Of a stretch of DNA of 64,000 nt, positions 9,257 through 17,768 are shown piece by piece. A program made the position numbers and the translations under genes. Source of the DNA: Pedobacter nanyangensis (GTDB taxonomy: Bacteria > Bacteroidota > Bacteroidia > Sphingobacteriales > Sphingobacteriaceae); NCBI RefSeq assembly GCF_003313505.1, contig NZ_QMHO01000003.1:457464-521463 (forward strand). Reading direction: 5' to 3'. How positions within the stretch are numbered: the first letter of the stretch is position 1; the number at the start of each line of letters is the position of its first letter. Below the pieces are notes generated by a model. It made no database searches. It saw only the letters and a list, made by a program, of their open reading frames with translations, and had not been told where the DNA came from.

Positions 9257-9792
9257 TTATCTATAATGTCCTGTTTTGTTGCTACAAAGGTAATTGTTCC
9301 AAAGCGGGAGATGGCGCTTTTTCTCACTGAAGTGTAAAAATTCTGAACTCAAGCGAATAAACCGGTGGTTTAAATACCAGATTTAGATAGGTCAGCTACA
9401 ACGCTCATGCAGACAGGTCTTTTGATGGTGGAGCATATGTAAAACATTGGCCAAGGGCAACTTAATGGAGGAGCTGATCGATAATAAATGGACAGAAATT
9501 TAGTGCACCTTTATTATTTCCCCTAAGCAACAACTCAACATCATAGCTTATTTGCTCCTTGTCCGCCACAACAGTACTTTCATCGACATGTTGATTTATT
9601 CGTAGACACACGGTATTAACGCCTCTTAAAAGCGCTTTTTGCTTATATATATTTTCATCAATAGCCGATACTTATTCAAAAGTCTGTCTGCACCACACGA
9701 ACACAGGTAGTTCCCTTGGTGGTTGCTGCTATATTCTGTCGGGCAAGCCCGCCACTTCTTTTGCGTAGGACACCATTACTGCCACATTTATT
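9257..9792. other. Intergenic region with a possible degraded coding stretch
   Basis: No intact gene is seen in this 536-base gap. The minus strand is open from 9671 to a TAA at 9462 (69 codons, no ATG). Its translation has ordinary protein-like composition, with pieces such as ALLRGVNTVCLRINQ and DKEQISYDVELLLRG. This may be the remnant of a lost gene; I do not recognise a family. A short GGGC/GCCC hairpin lies at about 9740-9750 beyond the dehydrogenase stop. Confidence 0.35.
9285..9292 (-). promoter_or_regulatory. -7 promoter box for the LytS/LytTR operon
   Basis: On the minus strand this reads TACCTTTG, a match to TAnnTTTG, 28 bases upstream of the kinase start codon. No clear TTG -33 element lies at the usual spacing, so only the -7 box is supported. 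Confidence 0.4.
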
Positions 9793-10944
9793 TTACTTAT
9801 TGATGATCAAATGTTTTGGGAAATGGGTTACATCTGGGCAGCAAACCTGCTCCATTACTTGCTTTAATTGACGTTTTAATATCGCCATGGCATGTTGTCC
9901 GCCCTGGTTACCCAAGGCAGCGGTGCTATACATAAATGTGCGGCCCAAGAAAGTAAAATCGGCACCTACGGCGAGTGCCCTTGCAATATCTGCACCCGAC
10001 CTAATTCCACTATCCATCATTACCGTGAGTTTTTCTTTAAAGGCCAACAAATCCGAAAGTGATTTTACAGCTGATTCTCCAGCATCCAATTGCCTACCAC
10101 CATGGTTAGAGACGATGATGCCATCCAAACCTAAATCAACCGCCAATTGGGCATCTTCGGCACTGGCTACGCCTTTAATGACCAATTTTCCTTTCCATTG
10201 ATCTCTTATTGCGGCTATTCGTTCTTGATTTAACCTGCCGGAGAAAGTTTTGTCCATAAAAGCACCAAGCTGCTTCATATCCAATCCCTTTGGCAAGTAA
10301 GGCTTTAATGTTGCAAAACTGGGAACCCCATGCACCAAAGTTTGGAGTGCCCAGTTGGGTTTACCCATTATTTGGAGGATATTTTTGAGGGTCATCCGTG
10401 GCGGCATAGCCAAGCCGTTACGAATATCACGCGGCCTGAAACCAAACGTAGGCACATCAGCTAAAATGACCAGCACGTTGCAGTTCACCTCTTTCAATCT
10501 CCGGATGATGTCGTCACGCAAGGGTTCCTCTGCCGGGTGGTATAACTGATACCAAAAATCACCTTCCGTAATATTAGCTATTTCCTCAATTCCGCTGGTA
10601 GTCACGGTGCTTAAAATAAACGGCACGTTATGAGCTTTGGCTGCTTTGGCCAAAATATTGGGAGAATTTGGCCAAATTAATCCCTGCAAGCCTACTGGTG
10701 CCACACCAAAGGGTGCCGAATAGGTTTTTCCGAACAAAGTGGTGCTCATGTCTGTACCTTTATAATTGTTCAGGTAAATTGGTTTGAGTTGTATCTCCCT
10801 CAGTTCGGCCGTATTGCGGTACAGATTTACATCTTCATTACAGCCTCCATCTAAATATTCGAATGCAAAACGGGGTATTCTATTTTTGGCCTTTAGCCTC
10901 AAATCGTCGATGCCTGGATAAGCTTGATTATATGTTAAGTCCAT
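9793..10944 (-). CDS. lldD: FMN-dependent alpha-hydroxy-acid dehydrogenase, probable L-lactate dehydrogenase
   Basis: It would oxidise L-lactate, a product of the fucose pathway encoded upstream, to pyruvate. The 383-residue product covers the full FMN-dependent alpha-hydroxy-acid dehydrogenase barrel. Visible landmarks are the N-terminal FAFEYLDGGC, Lys257 (VIKGV), the catalytic-type His281 and Arg284 in SNHGGRQLD, and the FMN phosphate-binding DSGIRSGADIARALA with GADFTFLGR. It is the last gene of the fucose operon, 12 bases after the SDR gene. Other 2-hydroxy acids cannot be excluded from sequence; lactate is inferred from context. Confidence 0.85.
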   Translation of the reverse strand: MDLTYNQAYPGIDDLRLKAKNRIPRFAFEYLDGGCNEDVNLYRNTAELREIQLKPIYLNNYKGTDMSTTLFGKTYSAPFGVAPVGLQGLIWPNSPNILAKAAKAHNVPFILSTVTTSGIEEIANITEGDFWYQLYHPAEEPLRDDIIRRLKEVNCNVLVILADVPTFGFRPRDIRNGLAMPPRMTLKNILQIMGKPNWALQTLVHGVPSFATLKPYLPKGLDMKQLGAFMDKTFSGRLNQERIAAIRDQWKGKLVIKGVASAEDAQLAVDLGLDGIIVSNHGGRQLDAGESAVKSLSDLLAFKEKLTVMMDSGIRSGADIARALAVGADFTFLGRTFMYSTAALGNQGGQHAMAILKRQLKQVMEQVCCPDVTHFPKHLIINK

Positions 10945-10956
10945 GTTTAGTGTAAG

Positions 10957-11745
10957 TTATTGGCGCAACAGAGCTCTATCCAAGTGCACGTATCCTCCAT
11001 CTACAAAAAGCAGTTGGCCTGTGGTATGGCTTGATTTTTCAGATAGTAAAAAGGCTACGGTATCGGCTATTTCGCTGGGTTTTGTCATACGATTTTCTAA
11101 AGGGACCCTGGAATTGATCTCGGCCAATGTTTCCTCGGCGTTGGGCAAAGTTTGTATCCAACGTTCGTATTGCGGTGTCCAGCATTCGGCTACCACTACG
11201 GCATTTACCCTAATTTGGTATTTAAGCAATTCTACTGCCCATTCTCTGGTGAGGGCATTGCGGCCACCATTGGATGCGGCATATCCCGAAGTTTCTCCTT
11301 GCCCGGTTACACCTGTTTTTGAGCTGATGTTCACAATACTTCCTTTAGTTTTTTTAAGATATGGAAGGGCGTAGTGGGCCAGCAAATAGTAATGCACCAA
11401 GTTATTATGAACGGATTGCATAAAGCTTTCGTAGTTTCCACTCTCCAGGCCCACGCCGTCGTTTAGCCCTGCATTGTTCACCAAGCCGTCTATTTTTCCG
11501 TATATATTTACGGCTTCCGAAACCACTTTTTCACATTCGGCAGGGTTTGAAAGTTCAGCAACGATGCTACTACATTTTCCTCCAGTTTGTGTAATTTCTT
11601 TTTCAAGCTTGTAGTTATCGATTGGGTTACGACCTATAATTACAGGAATTGCTCCTTCCGAGGCTAATGATCTTACTATCGCTTCACCAATTCCCTTGGC
11701 TCCGCCGCTTACTAGAACTACCTTATCCTTTAATTGTAAATCCAT
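10957..11745 (-). CDS. SDR-family oxidoreductase, probable L-fucose dehydrogenase
   Basis: It is proposed to oxidise L-fucose to fuconolactone with NAD(P). The 262-residue product is a classical short-chain dehydrogenase with SGGAKGIG (13-20), NNAG (90-93) and the catalytic Ser/Tyr region (NISSKTG; Tyr155). The usual YxxxK is here YAASN, so residue 159 is Asn instead of the catalytic Lys. The family assignment is firm. The substrate is inferred from a cluster containing every other step of the non-phosphorylative fucose route. The Asn is a real oddity and could mean altered chemistry, loss of activity, or a sequence error. Confidence 0.75.
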   Translation of the reverse strand: MDLQLKDKVVLVSGGAKGIGEAIVRSLASEGAIPVIIGRNPIDNYKLEKEITQTGGKCSSIVAELSNPAECEKVVSEAVNIYGKIDGLVNNAGLNDGVGLESGNYESFMQSVHNNLVHYYLLAHYALPYLKKTKGSIVNISSKTGVTGQGETSGYAASNGGRNALTREWAVELLKYQIRVNAVVVAECWTPQYERWIQTLPNAEETLAEINSRVPLENRMTKPSEIADTVAFLLSEKSSHTTGQLLFVDGGYVHLDRALLRQ

Positions 11746-11755
11746 TTTCTAAAGA

Positions 11756-12580
11756 TTATAATTGATAGCATTCCTTCGCAGTCAATTCAAAAACCGCTTT
11801 TCGCTGTAAATCTGTTAACTGATTAATATATTGCGTTACAATCTGCTTTGTTTCTGTATAGGTTGCAGCTAATTTGCATACCGGCCAATCTGATCCAAAC
11901 ATGATCCTATCGGTCGAAAAATGTTCAAACACGACATCCAGATAATATTTCAGGTCATCGTATTTCCAATTGGTCCAATTGGCTTCTGTAACCATCCCCG
12001 AAATTTTACAGTACACCTTTTGATGGGTAGCTAATGTTTTGATACCATCGTACCATGCTAACCAACCTCCATTTCCTTTGATATCGGGTTTGGCCATATG
12101 ATCTAACACGAAACGCTGTTCAGGAAATTTTTCTACCAGGGCAATAGCTTCCCCCAGCTGATTTTGATGTATTAAAATATCGTAAGTATGGTTAAAATGG
12201 CTTAATTGAGCTATACCTCGCAAAAATGAAGCAGAATTCAGAAATCCCTGAGGTTCGGCCTGGGCGATATGTCGCCAGCCCTTTAATTTTTCATTTGCTG
12301 AAAATAGGGCCAGTCTTTCTGGTAAATTTTCACGCTGCAGGTCAACCCAACCTACTACCCCTTTGATAAAACTGTATTTTTGGGCCAGTGCCAATAAAAA
12401 TTCAGTTTCTCGTTCACTTTGGTCGGCCTGTATGGCAACGCATCCGGCCATACCGTTTTTTAGCAATTCTACTTCGAGTTCATCTGGTGTAAAATCTGCC
12501 TGAAGTATTTCCATATCATCCGTGATCCAAGCATCTTTTACCGGATGATAGTTCCAGAAATGTACGTGGCTGTCAATCAT
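11756..12580 (-). CDS. Amidohydrolase family, probable L-fuconolactonase
   Basis: It is proposed to hydrolyse L-fuconolactone to L-fuconate. The product begins MIDSHVHFWNYH, the metal-site HxH start of amidohydrolase family 2 (COG3618, TIM-barrel lactonase-like proteins). It ends with FGSDWPVCK, which carries the conserved C-terminal Asp. The ATG at 12580 is preferred over a TTG at 12592 because family members start just before DSHVH. The start overlaps the 3' end of the mutarotase gene by 8 bases. Campylobacter jejuni also carries an amidohydrolase next to a mutarotase in its fucose locus. Confidence 0.85.
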   Translation of the reverse strand: MIDSHVHFWNYHPVKDAWITDDMEILQADFTPDELEVELLKNGMAGCVAIQADQSERETEFLLALAQKYSFIKGVVGWVDLQRENLPERLALFSANEKLKGWRHIAQAEPQGFLNSASFLRGIAQLSHFNHTYDILIHQNQLGEAIALVEKFPEQRFVLDHMAKPDIKGNGGWLAWYDGIKTLATHQKVYCKISGMVTEANWTNWKYDDLKYYLDVVFEHFSTDRIMFGSDWPVCKLAATYTETKQIVTQYINQLTDLQRKAVFELTAKECYQL

Positions 12581-12911
12581 TTTTACAAGCAAATATTTGA
12601 TCCATCAGCAACCATTTTTCGCCAGGCTTAGCCATTGGCAGGGCCTGTTGGTATTTCCACATCAGCTGTTCCCATTCCATCACTTTGGGATTAGCCAAAT
12701 CGGCCTTGGCTTTCGCTTCGAAAGAAAAAGTATCATCTACTTCCATGACCATGAATAAACGGTTAGCAATTCTGTAGATCTCCATATTTAAGATACCTGC
12801 AGCCTTTATGCTCTCCGCAATTTCTGGCCATATAGCCCGATGATAAGCTTCATATTCGGCTATTAGCTTTTCATCATCCTTTAAATCCAATGCCAATGCG
12901 TACCGTTTCAT
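12573..12911 (-). CDS. RhaM-type L-fucose/L-rhamnose mutarotase
   Basis: It interconverts the alpha and beta anomers of a 6-deoxyhexose, here probably L-fucose. The 112-residue product has the L-rhamnose mutarotase fold signature: MKRYALALDLKDD, then Tyr/His before IWPEI (His24, Trp28), NMEIYRIANRLFMVME, and a C-terminal WEQLMWKYQQ. Length fits the family (about 104-115). It is tightly packed between the FAH-family hydrolase and lactonase genes. Fucose rather than rhamnose is inferred from neighbours. Confidence 0.88.
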   Translation of the reverse strand: MKRYALALDLKDDEKLIAEYEAYHRAIWPEIAESIKAAGILNMEIYRIANRLFMVMEVDDTFSFEAKAKADLANPKVMEWEQLMWKYQQALPMAKPGEKWLLMDQIFACKND

Positions 12912-12912
12912 G

Positions 12913-13764
12913 CTATAATGGATAAGATTTTACTTCTTGTCTGCTACTTCCCAATCCGTCGATACCCAATTCTACCACATCTCCCGGTTTTAGGTACCAC
13001 GGTTCTGGTTTTTGGCCCAAACCCACTCCTGCTGGCGTACCGGTAGTAATTATATCGCCAGGTAAAAGGGTCATAAATTGACTGATATAACTCACTAAAA
13101 AAGGGATATTAAAAATCAGGTTTGAGGTATTTCCATCTTGCAACAGCTTGCCGTTTACTTTTAGCCAAAGGCGAAGGTTGTGTACATCGGCAATTTCATC
13201 CTTAGTGGCAATAAATGGGCCTATGGGTGCAAATGTATCGCAGCTTTTGCCTTTTACCCATTGTCCGTTGCGCTCCAGTTGAAATGCCCTTTCACTATAA
13301 TCGTTATGCAAAACATAGCCTGCCACATGGTCAAGGGCATCTTGCTCGTCTACGTAACTGGCTTTTTTTCCAATCACAACGGCCAATTCCACTTCCCAAT
13401 CGGTTTTTGTACTGTTTTTAGGAATAATCAAATCATCATTAGGCCCAACAATGGCGGTGGTAGACTTGAAAAATAAGATAGGTTCTGTTGGTATCGGGGC
13501 ATTTGTTTCGGCAGCATGGTCCTTGTAATTAAGCCCAACACAAATGATTTTAGATGGACGTGCCAGTGGGGCACCCAACCTTACCGGTTTTTCTACTTTT
13601 TCTAACCAGCCGCCTTCTACTTTCTTTTTTAATTCCTCAATGGCATTGGCACTAAAAAAATCTTCGTTATAGTCATTCACATAGGGAGCTACATCAAAAA
13701 TATCTTCTCCAATGATCACACCCGGCTTTTCTTTTCCTATTTCGCCGTATCTAACTAATTTCAT
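12913..13764 (-). CDS. FAH-family hydrolase, probable 2,4-diketo-3-deoxy-L-fuconate hydrolase
   Basis: It is proposed to cleave 2,4-diketo-3-deoxy-L-fuconate to pyruvate and L-lactate, the last committed step of the pathway. The 283-residue product shows the fumarylacetoacetate-hydrolase core: ICVGLNYKDHAAE (74-86), metal ligands Glu124 and Glu126 (DWEVELAVVIG) and Asp155 (HNDYSER), and GDIITTGTPAGVG near the C terminus. It overlaps nothing but sits 1 base from the mutarotase and 9 from the SDR gene. Homologues act in the analogous rhamnose and fuconate pathways. Confidence 0.88.
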   Translation of the reverse strand: MKLVRYGEIGKEKPGVIIGEDIFDVAPYVNDYNEDFFSANAIEELKKKVEGGWLEKVEKPVRLGAPLARPSKIICVGLNYKDHAAETNAPIPTEPILFFKSTTAIVGPNDDLIIPKNSTKTDWEVELAVVIGKKASYVDEQDALDHVAGYVLHNDYSERAFQLERNGQWVKGKSCDTFAPIGPFIATKDEIADVHNLRLWLKVNGKLLQDGNTSNLIFNIPFLVSYISQFMTLLPGDIITTGTPAGVGLGQKPEPWYLKPGDVVELGIDGLGSSRQEVKSYPL

Positions 13765-13773
13765 ATCGTAATT

Positions 13774-14538
13774 CTAGTTGTTTAAAGTAGTAAAACCGCC
13801 GTCTATCGGGTAATCGCAGCCAGTAATAAATGCGGCTTCGTTACTGCATAGATACAATGCTAATGTAGCAACTTCCTCGGGTAAACCCATACGGCCTATA
13901 GGTTGCGTTTTCGACAATTTATCGAACATTTCGGCAATTTGTCCGGGATAGTTTTTCTCTAAAAATCCATCTACAAATGGGGTATGTACACGTGCGGGCG
14001 AAATGGAATTACACCTGATATGGTCTGTCAGGTAATCTTTGGCCACGCTCATGGTCATTGCTTTTACCGCACCTTTGGCCGTACTGTAGGCAAACCTATC
14101 GGGAATACCCACCAAAGCTGCAATGGATGCCATGTTTAAAATTGCCCCACCTCCTACAGCTTTCATTTTAGGAATGGCTGCAAATAAACAATTGTAAACG
14201 CCCTTTACATTCACATTCATCACCCTGTCAAAATCATCTTCGGAAGTATTATCGGCTTTGCCTACATGGGCAATTCCAGCATTATTCACTAATATATGAA
14301 GGTTTCCAATCTGATCGAACACATTTAACACCTGCGCATGATTGGCTACGTTACAGGCGTGTACCTCTACATTGCCACCAAACGCTTTGATTTCGTTTGC
14401 TGCTTCTTGTGCAGCTTCAACGGCCAATTCAATAATATGAACTTCGGCCCCTTGCTTGGCAAACAGTTGGGCTATGGCTTTTCCAATGCCACTACCGCCA
14501 CCTGTAATTACGGCTTTTTTATTTTTTAGGGATAACAT
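13774..14538 (-). CDS. SDR dehydrogenase, probable 2-keto-3-deoxy-L-fuconate dehydrogenase
   Basis: It is proposed to oxidise the C4 hydroxyl of 2-keto-3-deoxy-L-fuconate using NAD. The 254-residue classical SDR has GGGSGIG (13-19), NNAG (85-88), Ser138, and an intact Tyr151/Lys155 YSTAK motif. The C-terminal ISPARVHTPFV and GCDYPIDGGFT resemble the BDH2-like group, to which known 2-keto-3-deoxyfuconate dehydrogenases belong. It lies between the UxaA-type dehydratase and FAH hydrolase genes, matching reaction order. A KduD-like role in uronate metabolism is an alternative. Confidence 0.82.
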   Translation of the reverse strand: MLSLKNKKAVITGGGSGIGKAIAQLFAKQGAEVHIIELAVEAAQEAANEIKAFGGNVEVHACNVANHAQVLNVFDQIGNLHILVNNAGIAHVGKADNTSEDDFDRVMNVNVKGVYNCLFAAIPKMKAVGGGAILNMASIAALVGIPDRFAYSTAKGAVKAMTMSVAKDYLTDHIRCNSISPARVHTPFVDGFLEKNYPGQIAEMFDKLSKTQPIGRMGLPEEVATLALYLCSNEAAFITGCDYPIDGGFTTLNN

Positions 14539-14594
14539 TTCTTTATTAGTTTCTTGGTTGTTTGGTTATTGGGCATTGGTTATCGACTATTTTT

Positions 14595-16229
14595 TTAAAG
14601 ACTCACTCCTCTTTTCCAAGGAATAAAATCGTCTTGGTTTAATTGTACGGCTTTCGGAATTTCTTTCCCGCTGGCTACGGCTATACAATATTCCAAGATA
14701 TCTTCGCCCATTTCGGCTATTGTTTTACGACCTTCGATCACTGCTCCAGCATCTATATCGATAATATCGGCCATTCTGATGGCCAAACTGGTATTGGTAG
14801 CTACTTTTATGGTAGGGCAAACCGGATTTCCGGTGGGTGTTCCCAGGCCTGTAGTAAATAAAATCAAGGTGGCGCCTGCGGCGGCCTTACCTGTGGTGGC
14901 CTCTACATCGTTGCCTGGGGTACACACTAAACTCAAACCTGCTTTGGTGGCGGGCTCGGTATAATCCAGCACGTCCACAATTGGAGAGGTTCCTGCTTTT
15001 TTAGCGGCCCCAGCGGATTTAATGGCATCGGTAATCAAGCCATCTTTGATATTGCCCGGCGACGGGTTCATGTAAAAACCTGAACCAACTTTATGCGCCA
15101 AATCATCGTATTCGGTCATTAACCTGATGAATTTTCTGGCGGTGTCTTCATCTGGCATTCTGTCGATCAGCTCCTGCTCTACGCCGCACAGTTCAGGAAA
15201 CTCGGCAGCCAATACCTTTGCGCCCAAGGCTACCAGTAAATCGGCACAGTGCCCTACGGCAGGATTAGCCGAAATACCGCTAAAGCCATCGCTGCCGCCG
15301 CATTTAACCCCTACGCACAGTTTGCTCAAAGGTGCCGGCTTTCTTTCTATCTGATTGATTTCTATTAAACCTTTAAAAGTTTCCCTGATGGTTGTTTTTA
15401 AAAGTTCTTCTTCGTTCATCAACTGTTGTTGACCTAAAAATATCAGCGGCTTTTTAAAGTTGGGGTTTAAGGCAAGTAAATCTGTTTTAAGTTGGCTTGC
15501 CCTCAGGTGCTCGCAACCTAAACTAAGTACGGTAACGCCCGCTACGTTAGGGTGGTTGGCATAGGATGCCAACAGTTTACTCAGGGTATTGGCGTCTTGA
15601 CGGGTGCCTCCGCAACCACCGGTATGGTTTAGAAACTTGATTCCATCCACATTTTTGAAAGGTCTTTCTACTTTTGAAGTGGGCTGAAGGTCTATTTCAT
15701 ATAAATCGCTACCATTTTGGTAGGCTTGCAACAGTGCGTGGGTATAGTTTTTATATTTATCGTCAACGGCATAGCCCAACTCCCTATAAAGTGTTTCTTT
15801 AATAATATCAAGGTTACGGTTTTCACAAAAAACCGTGGGAATGAACAGCCAGTAATTGGCTGTCCCCACCGTTCCATCGTCTCGATGGTAACCCAAAAAA
15901 CTACTGTTTTTATATTTACTTACCTCTGGTGCTTCCCATTGGTAATCTGATTTTCTGTAGTGGTAGGGGTCTGCAGCATGTTTGGTGTTTTCAACCGTCA
16001 TTCGGACACCGGCCTTTAATTGGTGTTGTACCTTACCTACCAGCACCCCGTACATAAACACTTCCTCGCCCTCATACATGTCGTTGATAAAAAACTTATG
16101 TTTGGCAGGGATATCTTCGAGTAACGTATAATCTACCCCTTGATAGTTCAATTCTGTGCCTTTTGCCAAATCGACCAATGCCACGAGCACATTGTCCTTA
16201 TCATCAATTTTTAAAACCTTAGTACTCAT
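14595..16229 (-). CDS. UxaA-family dehydratase, probable L-fuconate dehydratase
   Basis: It is proposed to dehydrate L-fuconate to 2-keto-3-deoxy-L-fuconate. The 544-residue protein is a complete altronate-dehydratase-type enzyme. It has an N-terminal SAF-like domain (about 10-90), FLGYHRDDGTVGTANYW (111-127), NHTGGCGGTRQDA (201-213), and CVGVKCGGSDGFSGI (305-319) with several conserved cysteines. True altronate dehydratase usually sits with uxaB/uxaC, which are absent here. The companions are fucose genes, as in the C. jejuni fucose locus where UxaA halves occur. It follows fucP by 0 bases. Confidence 0.8.
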   Translation of the reverse strand: MSTKVLKIDDKDNVLVALVDLAKGTELNYQGVDYTLLEDIPAKHKFFINDMYEGEEVFMYGVLVGKVQHQLKAGVRMTVENTKHAADPYHYRKSDYQWEAPEVSKYKNSSFLGYHRDDGTVGTANYWLFIPTVFCENRNLDIIKETLYRELGYAVDDKYKNYTHALLQAYQNGSDLYEIDLQPTSKVERPFKNVDGIKFLNHTGGCGGTRQDANTLSKLLASYANHPNVAGVTVLSLGCEHLRASQLKTDLLALNPNFKKPLIFLGQQQLMNEEELLKTTIRETFKGLIEINQIERKPAPLSKLCVGVKCGGSDGFSGISANPAVGHCADLLVALGAKVLAAEFPELCGVEQELIDRMPDEDTARKFIRLMTEYDDLAHKVGSGFYMNPSPGNIKDGLITDAIKSAGAAKKAGTSPIVDVLDYTEPATKAGLSLVCTPGNDVEATTGKAAAGATLILFTTGLGTPTGNPVCPTIKVATNTSLAIRMADIIDIDAGAVIEGRKTIAEMGEDILEYCIAVASGKEIPKAVQLNQDDFIPWKRGVSL

Positions 16230-17525
16230 CTATTTATTAAATGATGGCTTATAGCCTTTATATGCAAAATACAATACCACTAGTAAGCAAACCAAAGGTA
16301 CCGAATAACCGTATTGGATGTTATGGGTAATATCAGCAATGTAGCCTAGCGCCAAAGGAATAACTGCTCCGCCTACAATTGACATGATGATTAAACTTGA
16401 AGCTGTTTTGGTGTCTTCGCCCAGATCTTTAATACCAAGGGCAAAAATGGTAGGAAACATAATGGAAATAAAAAAACCGATTCCCAACAAGCAATAGATG
16501 GTGTAGGTGCCACTGCCAAAAATGGCGACTATGGTGAGTATTACTGCTAGTAGGGCATAGATGGCCAACAGCTTTGGTGCTTCAATAAACCGCATAAAAA
16601 TAGTTCCGATGATCCGTCCAATCATAAACAGCGCACCGTAAACCGCAAGATAATTGCTGGACGAATGGTGGTCTAAACCTGCTGCATTTTCGGCATACAC
16701 CAAGAAAAAACTGCTGAAACAAATTTGTGCGCCTACGTAAAAGAACTGCGCAATAATTGCCCAACGGGTGTGTTTGATCTTAAAAATCTCTACAATAGAT
16801 TTTTCTTTTACGGATGAACTTTGTGCTTTGATTTCGGGCAGTTTGAGGAAGATAAATATTATCGCAACTGCCAAAATAATGAGCCCCAGCACCATAAAAG
16901 GTGCTTTAACACTGTTCGATGCTTCTTCAATAAACTTTGCTTTAGTAGCGGCATCCATGTTTTGGATGCTTTCGTTGGTTACCTCTGTATTGGTTAAAAT
17001 GGTGTATTTGCCAATGATGGGTGCTATTGCCGCAGCTATGCCATTAAATGATTGCGCTAAATTTAACCTAAACGAGGATGTTTGTGGTGGCCCTAAAACC
17101 GTAACATAGGGATTGGCAGCGGTTTCTAAAAAGGCTAAACCACTGGCCACGATAAATAAAGCCCCCAAGAAATAAAAATATTGATGGGTGTTGGCTGCAG
17201 GGATAAACAAAAAAGCGCCACCGGCAAATAAAAGTAGGCCAAATACAATTCCGGCTTTGTAGCCCCACTTTTTCATCATTATACCAGCGGGGATAGCCAT
17301 TAAAAAGTAGGCGATAAACACCGAAAAGTCGACCAGTGAAGACTCTAAGTTATTGAGTGTAAATGTCTTTTTTAAATGAGCAATTAACGTGGGGTCAATG
17401 TTATGTACCAATCCCCAAAAAAAGAAAAGGCTGGTAATTAGTATGAGCGGAAAAAGGTATTGCTTTCGGGAAACTGCGGCAGTGGAAATTTCGTGTTCCG
17501 CAGAAGCATGTTCACTTAGGTTCAT
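16230..17525 (-). CDS. fucP: L-fucose:H+ symporter (FucP family)
   Basis: It imports L-fucose across the inner membrane. The 431-residue MFS protein has about twelve transmembrane helices. It carries the FucP-type residues Asp44 (GLVHNIDPTLIAH) and Glu134 (FLETAANPYV), which align with the transport-essential Asp46 and Glu135 of E. coli FucP. It is the first gene of the fucose catabolic operon, directly abutting the dehydratase gene. The upstream 243-base gap has a 22-bp-spaced direct repeat that may be its operator. Confidence 0.9.
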   Translation of the reverse strand: MNLSEHASAEHEISTAAVSRKQYLFPLILITSLFFFWGLVHNIDPTLIAHLKKTFTLNNLESSLVDFSVFIAYFLMAIPAGIMMKKWGYKAGIVFGLLLFAGGAFLFIPAANTHQYFYFLGALFIVASGLAFLETAANPYVTVLGPPQTSSFRLNLAQSFNGIAAAIAPIIGKYTILTNTEVTNESIQNMDAATKAKFIEEASNSVKAPFMVLGLIILAVAIIFIFLKLPEIKAQSSSVKEKSIVEIFKIKHTRWAIIAQFFYVGAQICFSSFFLVYAENAAGLDHHSSSNYLAVYGALFMIGRIIGTIFMRFIEAPKLLAIYALLAVILTIVAIFGSGTYTIYCLLGIGFFISIMFPTIFALGIKDLGEDTKTASSLIIMSIVGGAVIPLALGYIADITHNIQYGYSVPLVCLLVVLYFAYKGYKPSFNK

Positions 17526-17605
17526 GTAAAATTTTAAATTTGGTTCAAAGCAAATTAACTACAAAAAAACTGTTAAAAGACATCTCCGATTGTCAATTTA
17601 TTAAG

Positions 17606-17639
17606 CTATTTTGGCTATTATTAACAACTATTTTGACTA
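17606..17639. promoter_or_regulatory. Candidate operator: 12-bp direct repeat upstream of fucP
   Basis: CTATTTTGGCTA (17606-17617) recurs as CTATTTTGACTA (17628-17639), offset by 22 bases or about two helical turns. A related inverted half-site, GCCAAAA, lies at 17645-17651. Direct repeats of this spacing suit AraC-type or other dimeric regulators. The site lies 80-115 bases upstream of the fucP start. Confidence 0.4.
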
Positions 17640-17724
17640 AAACGGCCAAAACTGTTAATTCCACATATCTATCTGTGATTGAAACAGGTAGCTTAAAGCT
17701 GTACCCATTTGATGGGTTTGGCGC

Positions 17725-17756
17725 AAAAAATAGCCAGCTGCAAAATGAGCTGGCTA
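17725..17756 (-). terminator. Rho-independent terminator after the lyase-crystallin gene
   Basis: A perfect 9-bp stem (TAGCCAGCT 17731-17739 with AGCTGGCTA 17748-17756) is followed in the minus direction by six T residues. It separates the lyase transcript from the fucose operon. Confidence 0.85.
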
Positions 17757-17768
17757 TGGTTAAAATGC

